NCBI GenBank assembly: GCA_022661535.1
Contig: JAKULF010000008.1
Coordinates: forward strand, 3,472,001-3,536,000
DNA length: 64,000 nt
Source of the DNA: Eutypa lata
Taxonomy: Eukaryota > Ascomycota > Sordariomycetes > Xylariales > Diatrypaceae
Reading direction: 5' to 3'
Under the pieces are notes generated by a model, which had not been told where the DNA came from, did not search any database, and saw only the letters and a list, made by a program, of their open reading frames with translations. The translations under genes and the position numbers were made by a program. Shown one piece after another: positions 1 to 10,398 of the stretch. Numbering within the stretch: position 1 is the stretch's first letter; each line of letters starts with the position of its first letter.

Positions 1-1
1 A

Positions 2-433
2 TGGCCAGGAAACATCAAACCTAGTCTTGACTCCGACGCTGTATGCATGTTCGACTCTTGTGCCTATTGGGGTCATAATGAAGGTCAGTTATTACACACA
101 AGTCCTCATAGAAGAGAAATTGCTCACTTCGTTTGTCGTAGCGGACTTGGCCATCTGCCGCAACCCTCGTTACCGCCTCGGCAAGCCGTATATCAATGAA
201 TACTTGAAACAAATTCCCGCGTCAGAACCAACAGATGATTTTGAAGCGCGCAATGCAGTGTACGCAATGAAATATCATGTGCTACTATCAATAATGTACT
301 TCAAGGACCAAAGGTTCCATAAAATGTAAGCAACAGAATAATATTATCATTGTGTCTACTGCTAACTTACGATACCAGTGCTAAAGAGGAGATGGAGAGC
401 TTAGCAAGAATGGTTAGAAATGAGATAACATAA
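2..433 (+). CDS. Fructosamine-3-kinase family protein, 3' part only
   Basis: C-terminal part of a protein-ribulosamine/fructosamine 3-kinase (PF03881-type, aminoglycoside-phosphotransferase fold), which phosphorylates glycated lysines so that the sugar falls off. Three exons can be read: 2-83, 142-325 and 379-433, with GT-AG introns 84-141 and 326-378, and all phases close. The window opens inside the catalytic loop: the first residues are WPGN, normally preceded by HGDL. Then come FDSCAYWGHNE, the metal-binding DFG-equivalent region, and ADLAICRNPRYRLGKPYINE, typical of the family. The N-terminal lobe and the catalytic Asp lie outside the window. The stop is TAA at 431-433. Continuous reading through the introns gives a longer but wrong ORF. 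Confidence 0.85.
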
Positions 434-813
434 TTTGACGCAATAGACAATCCTCTGGGCTGTAGTATAAGCCCTTATCGGAAAAGATCACGGTCTGCAC
501 ACCATAGATAGGGATACCAGATTGCACGTCTAGTGATAGCATCGAAACGATCCACCAAACTTATACACATGAATTGATTGCTTCACAGAAGTTTTCACTG
601 GATTCCCTAAAAGTGCATGATCGAACCAAATAGTTTGGGTGTTATAACGACTGACTTACCATAGATGGATTCCAGTGTTACGCCGCTCTCGGCACTCACC
701 CCACATTCCCAACGGAGTAACAACAAGCAACCAACAGTACCAAGGCCTCCTCAAAGCTGTTCACTTCACACTCATTCATATCCCACCACCAGTAGATATT
801 AGTTTGCGTCACA
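434..813. other. Intergenic, 3' of kinase and 5' of MFS gene
   Basis: No coding signal on either strand. This must hold the kinase 3' UTR and the MFS promoter. A pyrimidine/CA-rich leader (about 750-800) precedes the MFS start. No clear TATA box. Confidence 0.5.
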
Positions 814-2691
814 ATGTCAAGAACAGAACCCACAGCCATCGCACATCATGAAGAAAAAGACCAAATGGGAGAGCGCCTTCCAATTGAGCTTCAGCAAGCA
901 CCTGCAACCCTCGAGGGCGGCGAAGGAGGAAGGGGCTTCTCCCTAGTCGAAGAAGAACCCTTCTCAGTCTTCATGGAATGGCAGAAACGCTGGATAAGCT
1001 TTGCTGCATCTTTCGGGGCTCTGTTCTCGACTCTCAGCAGCTACATCTACTTACCCGCGCTAGTGCCCATGGCCAGGGACCTGGGTGTGACGTTGACTTT
1101 GTTGAACCTCACGGTGACTTCCTACCTCATCGTCTCTGGGCTCGCGCCTGCCTTCATGGGCGATATGGCGGATCAGAGCGGAAGGAGGCCGGTCTATATC
1201 TTGATGTTCACCCTCATGGTCGGCGCAAACATTGGCATGGCGCTTCAGAATTCGTATCCGGTACTGCTGGTCTTACGTATGCTGCAGAGTGCTGGTGCAT
1301 CCGGTAGGAAGATTTCGAGAAGGGTGGTTAAGCTACATGGACTGATATCTTTCCTAGGTACTTACGGGGCAGCATACGGAGTCGTTGCTGATATTGCCGA
1401 AGTAGCGGAACGGGGATCCTATGTTGGAACGTTAATCTTTTTGTATGTCTCTTGGATAATAACGAATCGTTCTTGAAGCTAACTTAATGAAGTACTACTA
1501 CGGCACCTATGTTCGGACCTGTGCTAGGGGGGATATTCACAGAAAAGCTTAGCTGGAGATGGATCTTTGTAAGTGATACTCCATCTTATCCAGCCCTATT
1601 CTATCATTTATTGACACCAAAATTTTCAGTATTTCCTCGTAATACTCTCCGGAACTCACTTCATCCTCCTCCTGCTATTCCTCCCGGAAACACAGAGAAA
1701 GCGAGTGGGCAATGGGAGCAAGCCGGTTACCGGGATATACCGGAGTCTTTTTTCGCTCTTTGTCAAAAGGCACCACAAGCAAACATCTAAAGAAGACGCG
1801 AGCGTTCTTAGCTCAGCCCAACGCCATCATTTTCCCAACCCCTATCATGCCTTCCAATTTTGTTCCATAAGGGATCGATATCGGTCATCCTTGTGGGGTC
1901 TATTACTTATACTGTCAAAATGACCCTTCAAACCTCTTTGGCTGCCCAGTGCATCGATATCTATAGTTTAGATTATCTACAAGCTGGCTTGATTTATCTT
2001 CCGTCGGGCATCGGTGGAGCTATTGCTTCAACTTTCACGGGTACGCGTATTGGTCTACTGCCTAGGCAGTTCTTCGTTAACTGGTTGGGAATAGGGAGAT
2101 TTCTCGACAAAAATCTTAGAAAGCAAGCAAAAAAGATGGGTAGGGAAGAATTGCGACGGGGAGGCGATATCTCAGGGTTCCCGATAGAGACAACTCGTTT
2201 CCAAGGGATCTATATTCTTACCCTCATCAGCGTAGGAGGTACAGTAGGTTACGGAGTCGCTCTAATGACCCAAGCTGTAAGTATCGTGTGAGGATATTGG
2301 TTCAATTAAGCTCTTAACTAACTCTATCCTCAGCATATTTCAGTTATGCTCGTCATGCAGTTTATCACTGGTGCTACAACCTCGAGCATCTTCACGGTTA
2401 GTTCCGAAGCGCAACTGTATTGTTCTACTGCGTTAACATACAATATAGATGTGCGGGACACTCCTGACAGACTTGAACCCCCATAGGTCGGCAACTGCTC
2501 AAGCTGCATACAACCTAGTGCGCTGTATAGGTGCTGGTGTTGGAATCGCCGCACTGAATCCTCTTGTAAACGCGATAGGATCAGCATGGACTTTCGCTAT
2601 TTATTCTGTACTTCTTCTCCTAGTGTTGCCGGCAGCGTGGCTGTTAAGGAAGCATGGGCTTTCCTGGCGTAACGTCGAGGACGCGGCATGA
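814..2691 (+). CDS. MFS drug:H+ antiporter (DHA1/Qdr-like), one frameshift
   Basis: Twelve-helix major facilitator exporter of the fungal DHA1 type (quinidine/azole-resistance or dityrosine-transporter relatives), expected in the plasma membrane. Exons by splice motif and phase: 814-1303, 1358-1442, 1493-1568, 1630-2040, 2095-2276, 2334-2396, 2449-2691, giving about 516 aa. Motif A is visible as GDMADQSGRRP near residue 115. AYGVVADIAEVAERG and GPVLGGIFTEKLSWRWIF are the family's TM4-TM5 signatures. The 2041-2094 intron is 54 bp, a multiple of three without stops, so it can be mistaken for coding sequence. Exon 4 changes frame at the T run 1858-1861; one missing T restores NPYHAFQ.LFHKGSISVI. 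Substrate unknown; no biosynthetic cluster is adjacent. Confidence 0.85.
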
Positions 2692-3227
2692 TGTTATCTG
2701 GGAATAGCTGGCCGGACGAGAACGACTGAATTGACTGTCGCTTGAAAAACAGCGAGCACCTAGAGGAGTTACGAGTCAGAGGATAGCTGAATTCATAAAA
2801 TCCCGCAATATACTCAAGAAACATCCATCGGGTTTTATTTAATTTAATTTACAACGTGCAAAAACAAGTGGCTTGTAAACGAATCTAATTATGATCGGCG
2901 CTAATCGCACTCGCCAACATAACGACCTGAATTACTCAAACCAAAACGTGTTCCTGCATCTTCGGCTTGATAACACCGCTTCAAAATAGTTCCTCGGCGG
3001 GAGGAAACGAACGAATAATCATCCTTGACCTGCGTTGTGTGTTCTCAAGGTCGCACACCGTTACCCACCAACGCCTCGCAAAATCCAGCAGTGGCAGAAC
3101 CCTCGCCCTGTTACCCCTATATTGCACGAAATCAGAGCGTCTGTCGTTTTTATGTTATTTTAGAGGATGCCACCCCGCTGAATGGTGTGAGGACCCTTTA
3201 TATACCTCGGCGTTTTCCTTCACCAGA
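2692..3227. other. Intergenic, convergent 3' regions
   Basis: Lies between the plus-strand MFS gene and a small minus-strand ORF. A plus-strand reading of 95-102 aa near 2967-3333 has no recognisable features and unusual composition, so I leave it out. Nothing else seen. Confidence 0.45.
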
Positions 3228-3410
3228 CTATCTTCTCTGCTGCTCTCTTGCTAGCTTTTCTAGATGGTCATCGGCATCGGATTTGGCAACCACTTTCGCA
3301 ACCTTATTATCCATCTTCTGTTTCGCCTTCTGACTCTCGATGATCTTGTCAACACTAGGCTTTTGTGGGGGTGGCATGGGCTGTTTGCCTTTGCTCTGGC
3401 TGCTAGACAT
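3228..3410 (-). CDS. Small Lys/Gln-rich hypothetical protein
   Basis: A 60-residue ORF starting MSSSQSKGKQPMPPPQKPSV. It is highly charged, with a predicted helical, coiled-coil-like tail (KAKQKMDNKVAKVVAKSDAD, ending EKLAREQQRR). There is no signal peptide or membrane segment. Low-complexity proteins of this kind are common in fungi and I do not recognise a family. A TATA-like TATAAATA on the minus strand near 3650 and the AT-rich upstream sequence would suit a promoter with a 5' leader of about 200 bp. It could be one exon of a larger gene or a chance ORF. Confidence 0.4.
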   Translation of the reverse strand: MSSSQSKGKQPMPPPQKPSVDKIIESQKAKQKMDNKVAKVVAKSDADDHLEKLAREQQRR

Positions 3411-5957
3411 CTTGCTGTTCGTCGGTAGAATAGGTCGGGTCGGGTCTGCGGCGGATATCGAGACAGAGGTAGAAGAAGGTCTTGATTGGAAGGGATATGG
3501 CTGGATGTTTTGGACTTTTGCAAGGGGAATAAAGGTGAGTTGTGGTTACTTGAAGCTTTCCGCGTAGGTGCTAAGTCTACTAGAATTATTGCAGACGAGT
3601 GGATGATGAGTAGATAGATTTGGTCGGAGATAACGAGCATAACTACTGGATATTTATATGGGGGATTCGGAATATTTGCTACATCTTACAGCGGCTTAAG
3701 AATGATGTTAGAATGATTGCCCCAACTCTAAATTCCGATCCCTATGTTTGCTCCTCAAGGATTCATACCGGATGTTTGCTTGCTAAAGACGACTCGCATC
3801 TTCGGATGCCCTTGCTTTTTCTACGTCAACCAATTACCTCTTACGTGATTCATAGAACTAAGTTTGAAACTAGGGGTTCAGTCATAAAAACAGTCGTCTC
3901 GGAATCACCACATAGTTGTCAAGTGAACGAATTTGTTTACCAGTTATCCCATGGCTTTGTATATTCATATCTTAGGTGGACAAATAGGCAACCCAACCCA
4001 GTCTCCGATGTCAAGTAGTTGATATCAGCCTCAATAAAGTAACGTAAACGATCAACTGAATACGGGTAGACAATAAATCAACTAGGTTCCTTCAAGCCCC
4101 GGATTAACTCTAATATGGTCACCACAAATATTGGTCACACAGTCATGAAGCCATCTAGCTCTTGGTCCTTATTTGGCATGAGGTCACGGTCTGACAAACT
4201 TGCAGAATCCCAAACTTAGAAGAACTACGATGAGCTCATATCTATTAGCAAGTCTTTAATCATGTTAAAGACTAAAATACAAAATAATTACGTCATGGAG
4301 CAGGCAGCCACTTATCCCTTGGGAGGTATTTTGATCTAGGGCTCAGTGGCCAGGCTGACACATTGAAGCAGGTCTGTTACCGCATACATGATTCATATTC
4401 AAGTGAAGACAAGGAGCACGCTATCTTCAGCTTGTGATGTGTGTAGCCTTGAAGTCGCACTCGAAGCTTCTAAGTTATGTTCTGCGCTATGTGCAGAATA
4501 GCTAGGCCAATCTACCTTAATAACACGGACGATGACTTCGTACACCACGGCGTAGATAAGTTTGTATTCAGGGTTAGTCTTAAACCCCTTTTTAGTATGT
4601 TCTTTACTCTAGTCGATCTTCAAGGACCCACCCGTGCAGCTGCATGGCACTCGACACAGCTGTTAACTTTTACCCAACATGCGCATACAACGTGTTAATG
4701 CGAAGCATTAAATACTTGCAGCTCATTTTTGATTGGTTTATCACGCCGTGGTTTGTGTACACTGCTTTAATAGGATGTCACAAATGTGGCCTTTCATTGT
4801 AGTGCAATACGCCCCGATTGCGCTGTAAGGCAAGGATAGCCCCTATAGATGAAGCTATCGTGAGTCCTGACTAGTGAGTGCAGACGGCAGCACCTAGCTA
4901 CGATACCTAGCTATCATACCTAGCCTCCATAAGTAGCTAGGTAGGTAGCTATGTATCCTATCAACCCTCGGAGCTATTGTGTTTGAACCTACCTATTTGC
5001 ACTCTAAAGGGGTTGCAGCAGGTAGGTAAGCAGCTAAATGGTAGTGACAGTTAACTTAAGTGGTGGTAGCCATGAAGTCAACGCCGCTAGTCTACCGGTT
5101 GCTAGCAGGTGGTAAGGTGGGCTACTGCAGATTCAATGAAAAATAAATTTCACTACAGATCTGATAAAGCTTTTTTATATGTAGCTCTTTGCAGTGCATC
5201 TATGCACTGTAGAGACGAGCTAGGCATCCAGTTTTTGTTGTATATTAAAAACAATTCCAAATCTAGAGTCTAGATATCAAATTGGCGTGGGGGTTGTTAA
5301 AAGGTTAACCGGAGATTATCATAAACGCCGTATGGGACCTTCTTTCCCAAATACTGCTCAGCGGGCGCTATCCCTATAAAAGCTTAACGCTTAAATATAA
5401 AGTGCTGTGCATATCTTGAAATCCCCTATCCACGCTAATCAAGGGCCCGTGACGGATAGAATCCTTGTTTTATAGTTGAGGGGATTTGGTTCAGCTGGCG
5501 TAAGGACTGTGCTACTACGTTTCTTCATACCAAAAATACAACTCTAACCTTTCAAAAGGCAAAAGCGATGCAGTAGCAATTATACGTATAATCGAAGCTT
5601 TCAGAAAGTATTAAGCAGCTTGAATTTCATAGTTAATAGACAGCTCGCAAGTTGAAGTTAAAGTCCGAAGTGTCTGAGTATTTAAGAGATCCAATTGTAA
5701 CTATGGACCGTATTAACTAGGCGTGGAACAAGGATTCGATTGCATTTACAAGGGTATGCTTCAGCCGTACGACGCTATAAATATAATTATAGTTGTCTTG
5801 CGTGTTTATATATAAATTACGTAGTCCAGTGGTCTACAGGGCTTGACCCCTCGCCTGCCATCTACAACAGCAACTTCAAAGCACCATTCAGCCCGATATC
5901 TATGCCGCCGCTCAGACTTCGTCATTTTGAGCTCTATTCTAAGCAGGTTTCATAGGG
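3411..5957. other. 2.5 kb AT-rich gene-poor region
   Basis: No ORF has convincing protein character. The stretch holds GGTAGGTAGCTA/TACCTAGC microsatellite-like text (about 4890-4990) and an 8-bp-arm hairpin at about 5194-5211. At 5550-5740 several short broken reading frames are separated by stops, as expected for decayed mobile-element or gene debris, but I cannot name a source. Confidence 0.45.
5194..5211. repeat. Perfect short inverted repeat
   Basis: CAGTGCAT and ATGCACTG flank a CT dinucleotide, an 8-bp perfect stem with a 2-base loop, in otherwise gene-poor DNA. Function unknown; it may be remnant transposon terminal sequence. Confidence 0.5.
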
Positions 5958-8643
5958 ATGGATTACTTACCACACCCTAAAGTTGCGTTAGATCATGTGA
6001 AAGTGCCTCTTCTCCAGCGGCTGGAGTTCGATGGCCTCGAATTCTGGTCGTTCCCAGCGCGATGCGGTTTTACTGATGATTATAATGCGTGCTCCCCGGA
6101 CAGTCTGGCTTCCTATTGCAGGCATGGCTATACTTTGGTGTCGTCGAGGTCTTCCTCAAGCGTCGCATCGATCAATCCGCATTTAAAGAACAGACTCCGG
6201 TTGGTGCATTCGTCTCCGCGCGAGGACTTCGCAAGCTTCTTGATGAATGGCTCACAGTGACTATAATGCCAATTCTAGGTCCTGAGCAGGCTGCCAAAAC
6301 ATCTGAAGAGTCTATAGAAGAACTTCGTAGTCAATGTCTAGCATCACAGGAGTTCCTGGAGAATGTCTTCAAGCACGCTCACAAACTAGAAGCATTACCG
6401 CAGAGCCAGACTGCACCCCTTCCAGAGATGTTTTTGTCCATCAAAGTCTTAGTCACGAGCCTGTCTGGAGTTTGGCGAGAGCTTATGACCCCCGGAGTTG
6501 CCAATAGGGTTGAGTACCAACGCGAAAACTTGAGTCCTGTTGAGAGATCATGTCCTCTGACGGCAACGCCCGATCAAACAATTTTTCCATCTGTACAGAT
6601 CATATTGGATGATATGGCTTCCCACCATTGGTGTCCCTCTGCAGCCCGGAAAATCTGTCGGACGTTCAACTATGCCTTAGCCTACTACATCAGCCGCATA
6701 CCAGGTCGCTGTCAACCGTCTCATGACAATTGTTCAGAGGACACTTGCGTAGCGTACAACGTCGATATGAAAAAATACGTCACCCGGCATACCTCACAAG
6801 ATTGTACTTGCTCGCACGTCTCGGTCGACGAGGCACGTGTCCAGTCAATTATAGCTGATGGCGGTGTTCCCCTAGTCGCTCTCCGCAAAACCAAGTCGGG
6901 ACATTGCGAGCTCGCAGTCACCAAATTGACGCACCACACGAATTACGTCGCCTTTTCACACGTCTGGTCCGACGGACTCGGCAACCCTTCTTCCAACTCG
7001 CTTCCCTGTGCCAGCTGCAGCTGCTGACGTACTATTACGAGCACCTCGAGACACCCGGAGTCTCCTCTCGGCGAGGGATCGTCAACTGGGGCGTACCGCG
7101 CTTCGACTTCCGGCGAATGACGAGAGATCTGAAGACTCGTTGGTTTTGGCTGGATACGCTTTGCATCCCAGTTGGGGAGCAGCATCAGGACCTCAAGCAC
7201 AAGGCGATCAACCAGATGGCTGCTATATACGCAGGCGCTTCGCAGGTGCTAGTGCTGGACTCCAGAATGCAAGGGCGGCAGATCAATGAACCGGGACTTG
7301 AGGCTTGCGAACTGCTTGCGCGAACCTACGCAATGCCATGGATGGGAAGGAGCTGGACCTTCCAGGAGGGCGCTATTGCAACGATGCGCCAAATACAATG
7401 TTCCGGGCAATCGTTTGATCCGGGGATGTTGCCTTCGGGCCGGGCAATGTGTGGTTGAAACTCGTCGAGACTGGAAATATCGGCGCTAAGGCTGTAGTTT
7501 TCCTTAAAATGTTAATCCTCGCCGCCAGGGTTTCGTACCACCGCTCCTCTTTCGAACATGCGGTCACCATTATCTCTCCAGACATCGACATAGCCCTAGT
7601 TGCCCTCCTATCCCGCCCTCTGAAAGACGCTATCCTGGAACAATTCAACGTCCTGTATACCCTGCGCAGCGGAGATCCCTTGACTTCGTACGAGCGCTTC
7701 GTGCTTTGCTGGAATGCACTGCGCGAGCGTACGACGACGAAGAAAGAAGATATCCACCTCATCATTGCAAACCTCATTGGCTTCAATCCATCGGTTGTGG
7801 CAAATCTGCAGAACCCGGCGGATAGGATGGTGGTTCAACTCATGAGCCTTCCATATGTCCCCTTGTCGATTTTCTTCGATCCCACTATTCCCAGAGCCCA
7901 TGTTGAAGAGCAGACCAGTAATAACAGATGGGTGCCCCTGTATCCTAAAGGTGGCAACCTCGAGCTCGAGCCGACGGTAGATGTGTTGGAAACGGGGCTT
8001 AGATTGAAGTCTTCTTCCTTGGACAACTCGGATCCCGTTAGTCCAGAGCACAAATCACCCTCGGTCTTTACTCTTTACGAGTCCGGTTCCCTACAAGGGC
8101 CGAGTAGTCAAGTCATCACACTACGAAGTAAGAAAACAGCTCTAGATTACGAGCTCGCCTTACATCGCGAGGATGGAATAACGCATTCCGCTCCTTCACC
8201 TGGTAGTACTGCCTGCCTAGTCTTTGAATCTAACACGTTGGAGTCGGGATCGAATCTAGCAATTGACCCATCCAGCGACTCAATAACAAACCCCATTCGT
8301 GGGGCTCTCTTTTGGGTTCTTGGTCACGGTAGCACTAGCTCCAGCACCATGTCCTCAGAGAAGACATTAACAAGCCCTCAAGTCTGGCCCAGTGGGAATT
8401 CCTTTCTTCGAGTAACATTCGATTGCACTGTTACTGCTAAGTTAGTTCCGAGTGCTAGGTCAGAAGAAGAAAAGGAGCCTACCAGATCGACTGATGAAGC
8501 AAGCATGCCATGTGCGGAATTACTGGAAGCACCATGGTGCCTGGATATACAAGTTGGTAAGAAACCCTTCTTCCCCATTAAACTTTCCACACATTGTTAA
8601 CACAAACCACCACCTCGCAGATCTTCCCCCAAAACCACCATAA
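5958..8643 (+). CDS. HET-domain (heterokaryon incompatibility) protein 1, frameshifted
   Basis: A large HET-domain protein; such genes trigger cell death on fusion of incompatible hyphae. It starts at MDYLPHPKVALDHVKVPLLQ. Hallmarks are YVAFSHVWSDGLGNP (about residue 330), RWFWLDTLCIP (about 395) and QMAAIYAGASQVLVLDSRMQ (about 420), followed by AMPWMGRSWTFQEGAIATMR. Reading requires one extra base at each of three runs: C4 6094-6097 (joins NACSP to GQSGFLLQAWLYFG), C3 7004-7006 (joins NSLP to CQLQLL) and G4 7422-7425 (joins QSFDP to DVAFGPGNVWLKLVE). A GTAAGA...GCAG intron at 8557-8620 follows DIQV and, as sequenced, leads to a stop at 8641. Another small C-run change would run on into the membrane ORF downstream. 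About 867 aa to the intron. Assembly error is favoured over pseudogene. Confidence 0.8.
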
Positions 8644-8668
8644 CCCTCCCCTCCCAACCCGGCCCCCA

Positions 8669-9184
8669 ATGCCCTTCTGGTTCGGCGTAGGTGGTCTCCC
8701 CATCGCGCTATGTATAATCTTCTGGTTCCTCGACATTCTCGGCGTCTTCTTGCTCGCGGCCGCATTCGCCTCTCTTTCCTCCTATTCCCACTCGAGCCCC
8801 CAAAGCTTCCCAACCCTCGCCCGTAACGCCGCCATCGCACACTTCGCCTTGAAACCCATACCGATGCCGTGGTTTTTCCTAGTGGGGAATCTAGGGTTCG
8901 TGTTTGCGTGGAGCTTGGCGGGAGTCGCTCTAGCTATCCTTTATTTAGTCTCGAGAGTAAGCAGTCTCGGGGTCGAGGGCAGTGTGGAATTAAGCGGCAA
9001 AGAGTACGCCTTCGTAGCCTTAGCATTGTTCGACGGCACTTGTCAGGTCATCCTGCTTGCGCTGGGCAAGTGGCTCTGGGCGCCGAAGCTTCACGAGGCG
9101 TGGATGCGGACGTTTAGTGACGGCTGGTCTCCGGATACTGAGAGTTGGTGGGAGAGGGTTACTAGTGTAATTACGAAGGATTGA
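8669..9184 (+). CDS. Multi-pass membrane segment, separate gene or HET1 C-terminus
   Basis: Reading from MPFWFGVGGLPIALCIIFW, about 171 residues with at least three strongly hydrophobic stretches: residues 3-35, WFFLVGNLGFVFAWSLAGVA and YAFVALALFDGTCQVILLAL. The tail is soluble (SDGWSPDTESWWERVTSV). The frame is open upstream to 8594 through a Pro-rich linker. The HET1 exon ending at 8556 splices to 8621 in a frame that differs by a shift inside the CCCCC run 8625-8629. Since this window has many run-length errors, this could be the membrane-anchored C-terminus of HET1 rather than a second gene. No family recognised. Confidence 0.5.
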   Translation: MPFWFGVGGLPIALCIIFWFLDILGVFLLAAAFASLSSYSHSSPQSFPTLARNAAIAHFALKPIPMPWFFLVGNLGFVFAWSLAGVALAILYLVSRVSSLGVEGSVELSGKEYAFVALALFDGTCQVILLALGKWLWAPKLHEAWMRTFSDGWSPDTESWWERVTSVITKD

Positions 9185-10398
9185 ATTAATTAATGAATGG
9201 ATGTCATCGTCGCCTGGGTCTATGGCTAGCTCATCCAGAAGAGGTATACGGATGGCCCGTTGTGGGGTGGCGGCGTTATCAGTCAGTAGATCTGGAGCTC
9301 TTCAGACAATTATCACTATCTGCGATCAGTCTGTACGTGATATATTTCTTTTTTTCTAAAAGTAGCTTGAACCCGTCCGGCATACCCAGCTAGAAAAGCC
9401 GACCGCGATGATCTAGTCGTCGCCTCTCCCTTCCTTCCAGTAGCTCAGCAGGGGCACTGGTACCACCGGGGTCGAAGGGACTAGGCCCGAGGAATTGCCT
9501 CCTTTCGCGACAGATTGCTGAAGGGGCGAGACGGGATAAGGCTGGAGCGTTAAGACAGCATGTCTCGCAAGATTTTATATTATGTGTAAAAAGGACTTTT
9601 TGTGTAACCTGACCCGAATATTTTTAAAATGAACCTTAGGGACCCGTATTGCCGCCAGAGGCTTATGCTGTCGGCGAAACTGCTGCTCCTACCGTGGGGG
9701 CCAAACCAATCAAGAAAGTACAGTCGTGGGGGATCACCCCTCACCTTCTTGTCACCACCTTCTTAACTCACAAAATCGCAGTGTAAAACTAGTATTGCTA
9801 AGAAAGTTCCTACTTGAATCTTCTTCTATTCTACAATGCCCTTTCTACCACCTTCAAGGAGGCAATACAAAACGTTTGGTGCTAAGTACATCTCGCCGCT
9901 ACGCGCGCTATGACGTGACAAACGACTGTCACAGGCCAGAAGACATTTATAGCAAGCAATTGCAGTGACGACAACAACGACTTCAAGATAGTCTAACTGC
10001 CGACCGCCGCGAGGAAATAGCTCAATGTCCTAAACAAGTAATGTGTAGAGGGATAGAATAATGCATAGAATAGTGCTGAGGAAAGGAGCTGAACCAGAAA
10101 TGTACGTTCAGTGTTGTCGATTCTTCTATTCCTACAGTAACTGCCCTCTTCAATCGTGTGACCATTACGAATTAAACCTTGTCCATCGAAGTTTCCCCTA
10201 GTGAGGATACACGAACATGTTGCCCAAACCATGTTGTTCCAGGCTACTGGGGTCCCTGAATGATTGAGGTCCCCTCTAACAAACCCTCTACTATGATATT
10301 TAGACCTCGATTGCTTTTCAGTTGGGCTTTTCTAGTACATTTCTGACATATTTTACGATGAAGCTTCCTCCATATTCCCTCGATGTGGGCTAGATTAA
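9185..10398. other. Intergenic between two HET genes
   Basis: 1.2 kb with only short, composition-poor ORFs. Nothing recognisable. It presumably contains the HET2 promoter. Confidence 0.5.

Noticed and set aside
814..3000. MFS exporter as part of a secondary-metabolite cluster.
   Set aside because: No polyketide synthase, peptide synthetase, terpene or other tailoring gene is within reach in the window.
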